From positions 26,947 to 90,946 of the forward strand of contig JAFDVU010000002.1 of assembly GCA_018268835.1 (NCBI GenBank): DNA of 64,000 nt, read 5' to 3'. The translations under genes were made by a program, and so were the position numbers. Below the pieces are notes generated by a model. It was not told where the DNA came from and searched no databases. It was given only the letters and a program-made list of their open reading frames with translations. Source of the DNA: Acidobacteriota bacterium. GTDB taxonomy: Bacteria; Acidobacteriota; Terriglobia; Bryobacterales; Bryobacteraceae. Of the stretch, positions 18,232-26,439 are shown piece after piece (position 1 is the stretch's first letter; each line of letters begins with the position of its first letter).

Positions 18232-18308
18232 GGGTGCGGCTGCAGTACCGGGGTCCCAAACTCAAGTTGTCGCACGGGTTAAACGTACCAGCCTATCGGG
18301 GTCTGGAA

Positions 18309-18342
18309 TTTAGGCCTTGACACACGGTTGAATGTGCCTAAA
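18309..18342. repeat. Inverted repeat TTTAGGC / GCCTAAA around a TTGACA
   Basis: TTTAGGC (18309-18315) and GCCTAAA (18336-18342) flank 20 bases that include TTGACA (18317-18322). A -10-like TAAAGA overlaps the right arm at 16 bases spacing. This looks like an operator over a weak promoter reading towards the PilZ gene. Confidence 0.3.
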
Positions 18343-18705
18343 GATCAAAGCGTAATTCCAGCAACATTAGATCTTAATAAGACGTAACCTCTTTCAGGTC
18401 GCAGTACCTGAATCACCGGATATTCCCGTTCATAGGGATCCGGGAAGAAAAAACGGGGGAGCCATGATCATCATGGTTTCGGAGGACCCCGAGGTTTGAG
18501 AAGGACCCTCACTGCGGCTCCTCCGGATTCTCTTGCGGCAAGGCGGCCTCGTCCGCACAACACCAGGAAAAACAGGCCTGATTCAATATCTCTGGGTTGG
18601 GCAGAATTGCAGCACCACCGTTTGAGCGCGGCTAGTCGCCGCCGGACTGCGGATCCGGCTGGTGGGGCCGCGGCGGTACTTCGAGAAGAGGTCTCAATCC
18701 GGGAC

Positions 18706-19059
18706 ATGGTCAAAGAACGAAGGAGCGCACAACGGTATCCCGTACGCCTCGGACTTGACTACCGCGCTTTCGGCAGGGACCATTCAGTATCGGCCGGAAC
18801 GGGAACCACGTTGAACATGAGCAGCCGGGGACTGTTCATTCATACGACGAACCCCCTCGCCCGCAGCGGGATGATCGAGATCTCGGTGCACCTGCCCGAA
18901 TCGACCGGTGGCGAGCGCGCCGCCAATCTCGTGATCCTGGGCCAGGTGGTACGGGCGGACGCGGGAGGCGCGGCGATACGCATCCTGCGCCACGGCTTCT
19001 TTCGTGTGGACGTCCTGGAGCGGACCAGCCACGTTCCGGTGGAAGAGCCCGGCTTCTGA
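18706..19059 (+). CDS. PilZ-domain protein
   Basis: The product contains one PilZ domain: an ERRSAQRYPVRLGLDY N-terminal arginine motif, then TTLNMSSRGLFIHT, which corresponds to the (D/N)xSxxG motif of c-di-GMP-binding PilZ proteins. I chose the ATG at 18706 (117 residues), immediately before the conserved VKERRSAQRYPV segment. The frame is open up to 18496, but that extra part is Arg/Pro-rich and unlike a protein domain. The C-terminus (RVDVLERTSHVPVEEPGF) matches no accessory domain. It may be a c-di-GMP receptor, but no partner gene is adjacent. Confidence 0.75.
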   Translation: MVKERRSAQRYPVRLGLDYRAFGRDHSVSAGTGTTLNMSSRGLFIHTTNPLARSGMIEISVHLPESTGGERAANLVILGQVVRADAGGAAIRILRHGFFRVDVLERTSHVPVEEPGF

Positions 19060-19268
19060 ATCCCGTAGGCGCGCCTGCGGGCGGCGCTCAACACCCCGGG
19101 GCGTCTGCCAGATGAAGGTCGGGCGCCAGGCGGCGGGCGCCGAAAACCTCGAAGCCGCGCTGGCCAGGGACCCGAAAACTGACCGAGACGGAAATCGGCT
19201 GGTAGCCGGCCGGCGAAAAAAAATGAGCGCCCGGGCGCGGCCGGGGCACTACTGTACCTCAGGTCCCC
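19060..19268. other. Intergenic, GC-rich with an A8 run
   Basis: This 209-base gap precedes the YifB gene. It holds a palindrome GCGCCCGGGCGC (19227-19238) next to an A8 run (19216-19223). Read on the minus strand this would be hairpin then T8, but no minus-strand gene lies upstream to terminate. No promoter was clear. Confidence 0.3.
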
Positions 19269-20789
19269 ATGGCGCTTTTCAAAACCCGCAGCGCTGCCGT
19301 GTATGGTATCGACGCGCACCTCATCGACATCGAGGTGGACATGTTCAGCCAGGGCAATGCCCGCGATTCGGTGATGGTCGGCATGCCCGATGTGGCGGTG
19401 CGCGAAAGCCGCGAGCGCATCAAGAGCGCACTCACCAATTCCGGCTTCGGGTACCCGAACAAGCGCATCACCATCAACCTGGCACCGGCCAACGTGCGCA
19501 AGGAAGGCGCGGGGTTCGACCTGCCGGTGGCGCTGGGCATCCTGGGTGCGATGGGGGCGGTGCGCGACCAGGAGCAGTACCTTTCCACCGGCGAACTCTC
19601 GCTCGACGGCGCCATCCGCCCGGTCCGCGGCGCGCTGCCCATGGCGGTGTGCGCGCGCCAGCGGGGCATTCCCAACCTGCTTGTGCCGGCGGAGAACGCG
19701 GCGGAAGCGGCGGTGGTGGACGGGGTAAAGGTCTACGGTGTGCGCTGCCTGGCGGAGACGGTGGCGCTGCTGAATCGTCCGCAGGAGTTCGCGCCCGCGG
19801 TGCCCGCGCTCAACAGCCATTCCGCGGACGGGCCGGCGGCGCCCGACTTCGGCGAAGTGCGCGGCCAGACCATGGCCAAGCGGGCGCTCGAAGTGGCCGC
19901 CGCGGGGGCGCACAACGTCCTCATGATCGGCCCGCCGGGGTCGGGCAAGACCATGCTGGCTAAGCGACTGGCCGGCATCCTGCCGCCGCTCACCTTCGAG
20001 GAGGCCATCGAGACCACCAAAATCCACAGCGTGGCCGGCATCCTGCGTTCCGGCGCGGGACTGTTGCATGACCGGCCGTTCCGCGCGCCGCACCACACCA
20101 TTTCCGATGCGGGACTGATTGGCGGCGGATCGGGCATGCCGCGGCCGGGCGAAGCCAGCCTGGCCCACCACGGCATCCTCTTCCTCGACGAATTCCCCGA
20201 GTTCCCGCGCGACGTGCTGGAGATCCTGCGCCAGCCGCTGGAAGACGGCGCGCTGACCATTGCCCGCTCCGCGATGACTGTGCAGTTCCCTTCGAACTTC
20301 ATGCTGGTGGCGGCGATGAACCCGTGCAAGTGCGGGTTCTACGGCGATAGCACGCGCGAGTGCCGCTGCACGCCAGGGCAGATCCAGCAGTACCTGGGCA
20401 AAATCAGCGGGCCGCTGCTGGACCGCATCGATATCCACGTGGAAGTGCCGGCGGTTCCGTTCAAGGAATTGCGCGGGGCGACCGAGGCCGAGTCGTCGGC
20501 TGAAATCCGGGCGCGCGTGGAACACTCCCGCGAGGTACAGCGGGGGCGGGGGTTCTACAACGCCCGCATCCCGGCGCGGGAGATCCGCGGGATCTGCGCG
20601 CTGGACGATAGCGGCGAACGTACGCTCGAAATGGCGGTCCGGCGGATGGGGCTTTCCGCCCGCGCCCACGACCGCATCCTCAAGGTGGCGCGCACGGTGG
20701 CGGACCTGGACCAAGCCGCGAAGGTCGGGGCCAAGCACGTTGCCGAGGCGGTCCAATACCGCAGCCTCGACCGCAATTACTGGAACTGA
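19269..20789 (+). CDS. YifB/ComM family Mg-chelatase-like AAA+ ATPase
   Basis: The 506-residue protein has an N-terminal Lon-like domain (residues 1-170, [39 protein letters not shown]). A Mg-chelatase-type AAA+ module follows with Walker [10 protein letters not shown], Walker [11 protein letters not shown], sensor [13 protein letters not shown] and the Arg-finger region [12 protein letters not shown]-terminal domain ends [14 protein letters not shown]. Family members known as ComM act as helicases promoting branch migration during natural transformation, and most other YifB proteins are uncharacterised. ComEC is encoded some 35 kb away (55121-57640), so a transformation role is possible here. 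The length is standard. Confidence 0.9.
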   Translation: MALFKTRSAAVYGIDAHLIDIEVDMFSQGNARDSVMVGMPDVAVRESRERIKSALTNSGFGYPNKRITINLAPANVRKEGAGFDLPVALGILGAMGAVRDQEQYLSTGELSLDGAIRPVRGALPMAVCARQRGIPNLLVPAENAAEAAVVDGVKVYGVRCLAETVALLNRPQEFAPAVPALNSHSADGPAAPDFGEVRGQTMAKRALEVAAAGAHNVLMIGPPGSGKTMLAKRLAGILPPLTFEEAIETTKIHSVAGILRSGAGLLHDRPFRAPHHTISDAGLIGGGSGMPRPGEASLAHHGILFLDEFPEFPRDVLEILRQPLEDGALTIARSAMTVQFPSNFMLVAAMNPCKCGFYGDSTRECRCTPGQIQQYLGKISGPLLDRIDIHVEVPAVPFKELRGATEAESSAEIRARVEHSREVQRGRGFYNARIPAREIRGICALDDSGERTLEMAVRRMGLSARAHDRILKVARTVADLDQAAKVGAKHVAEAVQYRSLDRNYWN

Positions 20790-20815
20790 CGGCGGTCCCT
20801 ACTCTCGATTTCCAA

Positions 20816-20834
20816 GGGTGGCCACGGACCACCC
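20816..20834. repeat. Hairpin between convergent genes
   Basis: GGGTGG (20816-20821) pairs with CCACCC (20829-20834) across a 7-base loop, in the short gap between the yifB-like gene and the convergent PEP-CTERM gene. It may help end transcription from either side, but no T tract is present. Confidence 0.3.
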
Positions 20835-20865
20835 ATGGCAAGGCACCATCGTTTCGAAGTCGGTG

Positions 20866-21609
20866 CTACGATTTGCCCGCCCGTCGCCGCCGGACGCCGA
20901 GGCTCAAGCAGACCAGCGCGGATCCGGTGAGTAGGAGGCTGACCGGTTCCGGTGTGCTGACGATGGATGTGCTGGCGGCAAGTTCAGGGCCGAAGGTGGT
21001 CCCGAACGAGAAATTCACGTTGTTGGCCACGGTCAGCGGAGTGATATGATCGCCCTGAAACACAAAGACCGCTTTCCCGTCGAAAAAGGGATTGTGTGGA
21101 CCGTTACCTTTGATTGAGCCATTCGCCGTGGAGTACGGTGTCGCTGCGGGACCGGTGCCCGGCCCGAGGATGCCTTCGGAAGGTCCGTACTGGGTAGTGA
21201 CGCCCGCCCCGCAAATCGTGCAAAGCAGGTACGATCCGTTGTGCACGTTCGGAATTGCGGAATTGTATACGCCAAATCCCCAATCCGGCTGTTGCGTCCC
21301 GGTGTAGTCGTGAACGCCGCCGTTAGCATCGACAGTGATGAGGCGCCCGTCGCCGACGACGGAATTCACGGGTCTGAGGGATGGCGACGGATCGGCAGCC
21401 GGGTTCGCCAGCTCGAACATGAAATCCGTCAGCAGGGTACCGGCGTCATGGGCCGGAGTCGTGTTGGTCAGGGTCACGGTCAGGGACCCATAGGAAAACT
21501 CAAAGTTGGCTGTAGCGCCTAGGGCTCCTGTCAGCGTCACCAACTGGTTGGCTCCGAGAAGGGGCGCGGACGCCAAAATCAGTGTCGCGATCTTCAAGCA
21601 GTGCTTCAA
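20866..21609 (-). CDS. PEP-CTERM sorted exported protein
   Basis: This 247-residue protein has a signal peptide (residues 1-20), a Gly/Thr/Asn-rich beta-type mature region and a C-terminal PEP-CTERM tail: STPEPVSLLL, a hydrophobic helix, then the basic cluster RRRRAGKS. Such tails are recognised by exosortase and usually belong to exopolysaccharide-associated proteins. No exosortase gene lies in this window. The start is TTG at 21609, with GGAGG 7 bases upstream, and an ATG overlapping it is out of frame. The mature region lacks a named domain, so only sorting can be predicted. Confidence 0.8.
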   Translation of the reverse strand: MKHCLKIATLILASAPLLGANQLVTLTGALGATANFEFSYGSLTVTLTNTTPAHDAGTLLTDFMFELANPAADPSPSLRPVNSVVGDGRLITVDANGGVHDYTGTQQPDWGFGVYNSAIPNVHNGSYLLCTICGAGVTTQYGPSEGILGPGTGPAATPYSTANGSIKGNGPHNPFFDGKAVFVFQGDHITPLTVANNVNFSFGTTFGPELAASTSIVSTPEPVSLLLTGSALVCLSLGVRRRRAGKS

Positions 21610-21904
21610 TTCATTTCCTCCGAGTGGCTTAACTCTGTTCCTTGTCTGGAGGTTAGAAGACCGCGTTTGCTTTGGTCAATGGTTCAACCCTCTCTATGGG
21701 TACTGGTATCGTTCGCAAAAAACGGGAGGTTTGACGGACCGAGGCGATGGTGTGTGGTATTGAAGACGAAAAATGTGGCTCAAATCTAGTACCTTTCTCT
21801 CAAATCTTGCTCATCCTTCCCAGGAAATCCCGCCAAGTGTTCCAGTACGCGACTGAGCCCGCGAGGTTGATCGCCGCAAAGAGGCCCCGCGCTATGATCA
21901 GCCC
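21610..21904. other. Divergent intergenic region
   Basis: This 295-base gap lies between the PEP-CTERM gene (minus) and the dioxygenase-like gene (plus). For the minus strand, TTGACC with TAACCT at 18 bases is a weak promoter match near 21650-21680. No gene or RNA was recognised. Confidence 0.3.
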
Positions 21905-22885
21905 ATGGACTCCATCCTCGGCATTCCCCGGCTCCGGCATCTGTGGACCCGCCTGACTCAGGGCCGCACGACGCCTGGCGCAACCGCCGCGTCCGAGGGT
22001 TGGGACCTGGACAACACCCTGCTGGGCGGGCTGGGAATCGGGCTCTTCGAGACGATGCGCTACGTGTACGCCGAAGCTCCGTCTTTCGAAGAGTTTGAAC
22101 GCTGGATCCTGGAGGCCAATGGCGGCGCCATCGCCCCGGAGAGAATCGCCCGCCTCAAGGCCGCTCTCGCCGGCGAGCTGCCACCAGGCGGACCCCTTCC
22201 CGAGCCGGCGCTGTCCGCCTCGGACCTCGCGTTCTTCGAAGAGCACGGCTACGTGATTTTGCACGACGCGGTCCCGCCCGAGGTCTTCACGGCGGCCGAG
22301 CGCGCGATCTGGAAGGCCGTCGGGGCCGACCCTGGGCGTCCCGACACCTGGTACCGCGGGCCGCAGGGCCACAGCATCTGGGTGCCGCTGCTGAGACATC
22401 CGGCGCTGAACGCCGCGCGCGAGTCCAGGCGCATCGTCGCCGCCTTCTCCCAGCTGTGGGGGCGCTCCGACCTGTGGCCCACCATCGACCAGACCGGCTT
22501 CAACCCGCCCGAACGGGAGGGCTGGCGATTCCCCGGTCCGCACCTGCACTGGGACATGAGCCTGCAGCAGCCGATCCACTTCGGACTGCAAGGCATCCTC
22601 TACCTGACCGATACCGAGCCGGAGCAGGGCGCCTTCACGTGCATCCCGGGCTTCCACCGGCGCATCGAGGAGTGGCTGGCCGCCCTGCCGCCCGATGCCG
22701 ACCCCCGGCTGGTGGACTTGCGCCCCCTAGGGCCGGTCCCCATCGCCGGGCGGGCGGGAGACCTGATCATCTGGCACAACGCGCTGCCCCACGGCAGCAG
22801 CCCCAACCGGACGCGGAAGCCGCGTATTGTGCAGTATCTTACCCTGCGTCCGACTACCTGGCCGTACGCGCGGCAGTGGAAGTAA
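21905..22885 (+). CDS. Phytanoyl-CoA dioxygenase family protein
   Basis: This 326-residue protein is a probable Fe(II)/2-oxoglutarate-dependent oxygenase of the PhyH family. The iron-binding facial triad is visible as HWD (H215, D217) and the distal His296 in WHNALPHGSSP. A nearby Arg (R304 or R307) would bind 2-oxoglutarate. The N-terminal 100 residues have no clear domain. The double-stranded beta-helix core runs from about residue 105 (LAFFEEHGYVILHDAVPPEV) to 310. The ATG at 21905 has no strong ribosome site. The substrate cannot be told, as family members hydroxylate lipids, amino acids and natural products. The gene downstream starts 55 bases away and may be co-transcribed. Confidence 0.8.
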   Translation: MDSILGIPRLRHLWTRLTQGRTTPGATAASEGWDLDNTLLGGLGIGLFETMRYVYAEAPSFEEFERWILEANGGAIAPERIARLKAALAGELPPGGPLPEPALSASDLAFFEEHGYVILHDAVPPEVFTAAERAIWKAVGADPGRPDTWYRGPQGHSIWVPLLRHPALNAARESRRIVAAFSQLWGRSDLWPTIDQTGFNPPEREGWRFPGPHLHWDMSLQQPIHFGLQGILYLTDTEPEQGAFTCIPGFHRRIEEWLAALPPDADPRLVDLRPLGPVPIAGRAGDLIIWHNALPHGSSPNRTRKPRIVQYLTLRPTTWPYARQWK

Positions 22886-22940
22886 CCGGCGGCGGTGGCG
22901 CGCGCATCGTGTGTTAGCATGGAGCGTCTCCGCGTCGGCC

Positions 22941-24983
22941 ATGTGGTTCTATTCGGTCACGATCTTTCTGTCCGCTTTCCTCTTGTTTGAGGTTCAACCG
23001 GTCATCGCCAAAATCATTCTGCCGTGGTTCGGCGGCTCCTCCGCGGTGTGGAGCACGTGCATGCTCTTTTTCCAGATCGTGCTCCTGCTCGGATACCTCT
23101 ACGCCCACTGGCTCAACTCCCTGGCGCCGCGCCGCCAGGCGACGATCCACAGTGTGCTGCTGGCGGCCGGACTTGCCTCCCTGCCGATCATTCCCTCGGC
23201 GTGGTGGAAGACGCACGGCCTGGGACAGCCGTCGCTCACCATCCTGGCGCTGCTCGGGGTCACGGTGGGGCTGCCCTATTTTCTGCTCTCCTCCACCAGT
23301 CCGCTGCTGCAGGCCTGGTACGCGCGCACCCACACGAGCGGCATGCCCTACCGGCTGTTCGCGCTATCCAATTTCGCTTCGCTGCTGGCGCTGCTCACCT
23401 ATCCTTTTGTGGTAGAGCCGAATCTGCCCTCCCACATCCAGGCGATGGCGTGGTCGGCGACGTTCGTGGGGTTCGCCGGCATCTGTGGATGGACCGCGTG
23501 GCGGACCGCGGGACAGGCCGGCGGCGCGCGATCCGAAGCGGCTCCCGAAGCCGAGGCCGGCCCCGCTCCGGGCCTGTTCACGCGACTGGCCTGGCTGGGG
23601 CTCGCCGCCTGCGCCTCCATCCTGCTGCTGGCAGTGACCAATCACCTGACGCAGGATGTCGCCGCCATTCCCTTTCTGTGGATTCTGCCGCTGACGGTGT
23701 ACCTGCTCAGCTTCATCCTCTGCTTCGAGATGCCGCGTCTTTACCACCGCGCCTTCTTCGTGCCTCTGCTGATCGCCTCGCTGTGGTTCATGGCGGACAG
23801 GGTGTGGCTGTTCCACGCGCATATGTCCGCGCGGCCGGTGATCACGCTGCTGACTCTCGGTCTGTTCGTGTGCTGCATGGTGTGCCACGGAGAACTTGCC
23901 CGCCTGAAGCCGCACCCCAGGCACCTGACGTCGTTCTACGTGCTGGTATCGCTGGGCGGCGCGGTGGGCGGGGTTTTCGTGGGGCTGGTGGCGCCGAACC
24001 TCTTCCACGCGTATTACGAGTTCCCGATCGGGCTGTGCCTGACGTCGCTGGTGCTGGCCGCGGTCTTCACGCGCGCCCTGTGGAACGTGGCCGAGCCGGG
24101 TTGGAAGTGGGGCGGCATCGTCCCGCTCTCGGTGCTCCTGGGGGGCTTCCTGTACTTCAACGTGGCGATTATGCGCCAGATGGTGGAAGGCTACCTGATG
24201 GCGACGCGCAACTTCTACGGGCAGTTGCGAGTCAACCAGGAGGGCGATCCGCGCTTCGACGAGGATGCGGAGATCCGCCTGGTCCACGGCACCATCAACC
24301 ACGGCGAGCAGTTCGTCCGCGAGCCGTATCATCGCCAGCCGGTGACGTACTTCTGCCCCGAATCCGGCATCGGGCGCGGCATGAAGGCGCAGGAGGGGCG
24401 GCCGCGCCGGATCGGCATCCTCGGGCTGGGATGCGGCACCCTGGCGGCCTACGGACGCGCCGGGGACACGCTGCGCATCTACGAGATCAACCCGCAGGTG
24501 ATCCAGATCGCCGACCGCTACTTCACGTACCTCAAAGATACGCCGGCGAAGGTGGAGATCGCGGTTGGCGACGGGCGGCTCGTGCTCGAGTCCGAGCCGA
24601 GCCAGCAGTTCGACATGCTGGTGATGGATGCCTTCAGCGGGGATTCCGTCCCCGTGCACCTGATCACGAAGGAGGCCTTCGCGACTTACTTCCGCCACCT
24701 GAAGCCCGGTGGCATCCTGGCGGTGAACATCTCCAACGCCTATCTCAACCTGGAGCCGGTAATGGAGCGGGCGGCGAACGCCTTCGGCAAGGTCGCCTTA
24801 GCCTACGACTACGTCCCCGACGACGACACTTACTGCTTCTCCTGCTCCTGGGCGTTGATCATGAACCGGGAAGTAACCCAAGCCCATCCCGAACTGCTGC
24901 AAAACGCCAAGCTCCTCAAGCCCGGGCGCCTATTCCGGGTGTGGACGGACGAGTTTTCGAATATGTTCAGTATCCTGAAGTGA
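22941..24983 (+). CDS. Membrane-fused spermidine-synthase-like protein
   Basis: The 680-residue product joins an N-terminal membrane region of about ten to twelve helices (residues 1-425, beginning MWFYSVTIFLSAFLLFEVQP and VIAKIILPWFGGS) to a C-terminal Rossmann methyltransferase-like domain. In the latter, ILGLGCGTLAAYG is the nucleotide-binding loop and RIYEINPQVIQIA the acidic second strand. VMDAFSGDSVPVHLITKEAF is typical of spermidine-synthase-like proteins. Fused proteins of this type are widespread but their reaction is not established. I chose the ATG at 22941 because the family begins just before the first helix. The open frame extends further upstream, but that part overlaps the previous gene and is not conserved-looking. 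Confidence 0.8.
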   Translation: MWFYSVTIFLSAFLLFEVQPVIAKIILPWFGGSSAVWSTCMLFFQIVLLLGYLYAHWLNSLAPRRQATIHSVLLAAGLASLPIIPSAWWKTHGLGQPSLTILALLGVTVGLPYFLLSSTSPLLQAWYARTHTSGMPYRLFALSNFASLLALLTYPFVVEPNLPSHIQAMAWSATFVGFAGICGWTAWRTAGQAGGARSEAAPEAEAGPAPGLFTRLAWLGLAACASILLLAVTNHLTQDVAAIPFLWILPLTVYLLSFILCFEMPRLYHRAFFVPLLIASLWFMADRVWLFHAHMSARPVITLLTLGLFVCCMVCHGELARLKPHPRHLTSFYVLVSLGGAVGGVFVGLVAPNLFHAYYEFPIGLCLTSLVLAAVFTRALWNVAEPGWKWGGIVPLSVLLGGFLYFNVAIMRQMVEGYLMATRNFYGQLRVNQEGDPRFDEDAEIRLVHGTINHGEQFVREPYHRQPVTYFCPESGIGRGMKAQEGRPRRIGILGLGCGTLAAYGRAGDTLRIYEINPQVIQIADRYFTYLKDTPAKVEIAVGDGRLVLESEPSQQFDMLVMDAFSGDSVPVHLITKEAFATYFRHLKPGGILAVNISNAYLNLEPVMERAANAFGKVALAYDYVPDDDTYCFSCSWALIMNREVTQAHPELLQNAKLLKPGRLFRVWTDEFSNMFSILK

Positions 24984-25000
24984 GGGCGGAAGGCCTCATC

Positions 25001-25027
25001 TTCTAACTTCTCAACTTCTAACTTCTC
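25001..25027. repeat. Short direct repeat between convergent genes
   Basis: TTCTAACTTCTC occurs twice (25001-25012 and 25016-25027), separated by 3 bases, between two convergent stop codons. It is pyrimidine-rich on the plus strand. It may be a slippage product or part of a bidirectional 3' end. Confidence 0.5.
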
Positions 25028-25028
25028 G

Positions 25029-26312
25029 CTACTCCTCCACTCCCGCTTTTGTCTTCGCGAAGTAGAGCCCCACGGCCCGGTCGATGTTGGGTTTGGTCAT
25101 GCGGACCGGGCGGCCTTCGTATTCGCTGATGGCCTTCACCAGCTTGTAGACGTCCAGGGGGTAGCAGGCGCGGAGGTGTTTGGCACCGGAAGCAAAGCAG
25201 CGCTCGCGGAGGTATTCGGCGCAGCCCGGTTCGGTCGGCGCCTGGAAGTTCTGCACCACGCGCTGAAAGATCTTATCGAAGATTTCGGGACTGACGTTTT
25301 CCACCAGCACCTTGGTCTGGATGCGGCGCAGGAAGGCTTCGTCGGCCAGGTCGTGCGGGTCCAGGTTGGTCGAGAAGACCACCATCAGTTCGAACGGCAC
25401 CTGAAACTTCATTCCGGATGCCAGCGTGAGGTAGTCCACGCGGCGGTCGAGCGGCACGATCCAGCGGTTCAGCAGGTCGCGCGGCGCCAGCATCTGCCGC
25501 CCGAAGTCGTCGATCACCAGGATGCCGTTGTTGGCCTTCATCTGGCAGGGGGAGATGAACACCCGCGTGGCTTCGTCTAGTTGCAGTTCCAGCATTTCGC
25601 GCGAAAGTTCGCCGCCCACCGTGATGCAGGGGCGCTCGCACACCACCCAGCGCTGATCCATCAGATCGTCGTGGTACGGAACCTTGCGGTGCACGACCGG
25701 GTCGAACAGAGTGACGATGTGCCCGTCCACTTCCACCGCATACGGCACCACGACGTGATCGTGATAGATGCGCAGGATGCGCTCGGCAATGCTGGTCTTG
25801 CCGTTACCCGTGCCGCCATACAGGAAGAGCGACTGGTGGCCGATCAGCGAGGGCCCGAGCGAGTCCAGCAGGTTGTCCGGCATCACCAGGTCCTCGAAGG
25901 CGCGCCGCAAGCTCTCGCGGCTGAGCCGCACCTTCGCCGCCTGCGCCTTGACGATGCGCGTGTAGTCCTGGATACTGACCGGCGCCGGCCCCACGTACTG
26001 GCAGACTTCGTTGCGCGCCGATGCCAGGTTCCGGCCCGCGGCGGTGAGGTTGAAGGAGTAGTCGTTCCCCGTCATGCCCTTGACTTCGAGCAACTGCTGC
26101 TGGCGGAACTGGTGGAACATGATTTCCAGCACCGGGAAGGAGAGCTTGAGCGATTCGTGCAGCGCTTCGAGCGTGCCCGCCCCGTGCAGCCAGAGATAGC
26201 GCAGGATCAGGTCGGCGATAACCGCCCGCGGGATTCCCAGATCCTCCAGACGGTCGGGCACATTCGGCCAGCACTCCTGGCGGGCAATCTGGGGGATGGC
26301 AGGTGCGGTCAT
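25029..26312 (-). CDS. AAA ATPase with N-terminal winged-helix-like domain
   Basis: The 427-residue protein begins with an alpha-helical region resembling a winged helix (about residues 20-95, IADLILRYLWLHGAGTLEAL). An AAA-type ATPase module follows: Walker A GGTGNGKT at 166-173, Walker B ILVIDDFG at 264-271, sensor-1-like VVFSTNLDP around 311-319 and an Arg-finger-like DEAFLRRIQ. The C-terminal 80 residues would be the lid. I do not recognise a characterised family. The layout suggests a regulatory or remodelling ATPase acting on DNA or protein. It reads towards the fused spermidine-synthase-like gene and may be a single-gene unit. Confidence 0.65.
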   Translation of the reverse strand: MTAPAIPQIARQECWPNVPDRLEDLGIPRAVIADLILRYLWLHGAGTLEALHESLKLSFPVLEIMFHQFRQQQLLEVKGMTGNDYSFNLTAAGRNLASARNEVCQYVGPAPVSIQDYTRIVKAQAAKVRLSRESLRRAFEDLVMPDNLLDSLGPSLIGHQSLFLYGGTGNGKTSIAERILRIYHDHVVVPYAVEVDGHIVTLFDPVVHRKVPYHDDLMDQRWVVCERPCITVGGELSREMLELQLDEATRVFISPCQMKANNGILVIDDFGRQMLAPRDLLNRWIVPLDRRVDYLTLASGMKFQVPFELMVVFSTNLDPHDLADEAFLRRIQTKVLVENVSPEIFDKIFQRVVQNFQAPTEPGCAEYLRERCFASGAKHLRACYPLDVYKLVKAISEYEGRPVRMTKPNIDRAVGLYFAKTKAGVEE

Positions 26313-26439
26313 TCGATCAGCAGCTTACACCATGGCCCGGGTAGCTACCAGTACGACAATAGTTATCCCCCGGCCGATGCCGAAGGTACGCTACGTGCGG
26401 CGGGGCGCAGCCGATCCGCCCGAGCAACGCAGGACCGGG

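Larger units (their letters stand above)
17960..18705. other. Longest non-coding stretch, with strong inverted repeats
   Basis: About 746 bases separate the ABC ATPase from the PilZ gene. It contains a 12-base palindrome (18118-18129), an 8-bp GC hairpin (18210-18231), and a 7-bp inverted repeat enclosing a TTGACA (18309-18342). Positions 18300-18420 are AT-richer than the flanks. Short open frames on both strands do not resemble any family I know. It may hold a decayed gene, a small RNA or long regulatory sequence. Confidence 0.4.

Noticed and set aside
17943..18265. Short minus-strand frames containing segments such as MDEYLPRCFHKFADW
   Set aside because: They suggested a decayed transposase or integrase, but I could not match them to any family, and no inverted terminal repeats or target duplications were seen.
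19216..19238. Minus-strand terminator (GCGCCCGGGCGC then T8)
   Set aside because: No minus-strand gene upstream would need it and the palindrome has no loop, so chance is more likely.
18840..20756. Open frame of 638 codons on the minus strand
   Set aside because: It is antisense to the yifB-like gene and the PilZ gene.
23024..25006. Open frame of 660 codons on the plus strand
   Set aside because: It overlaps the fused spermidine-synthase-like gene in another frame and has no hydrophobic helices or motif.
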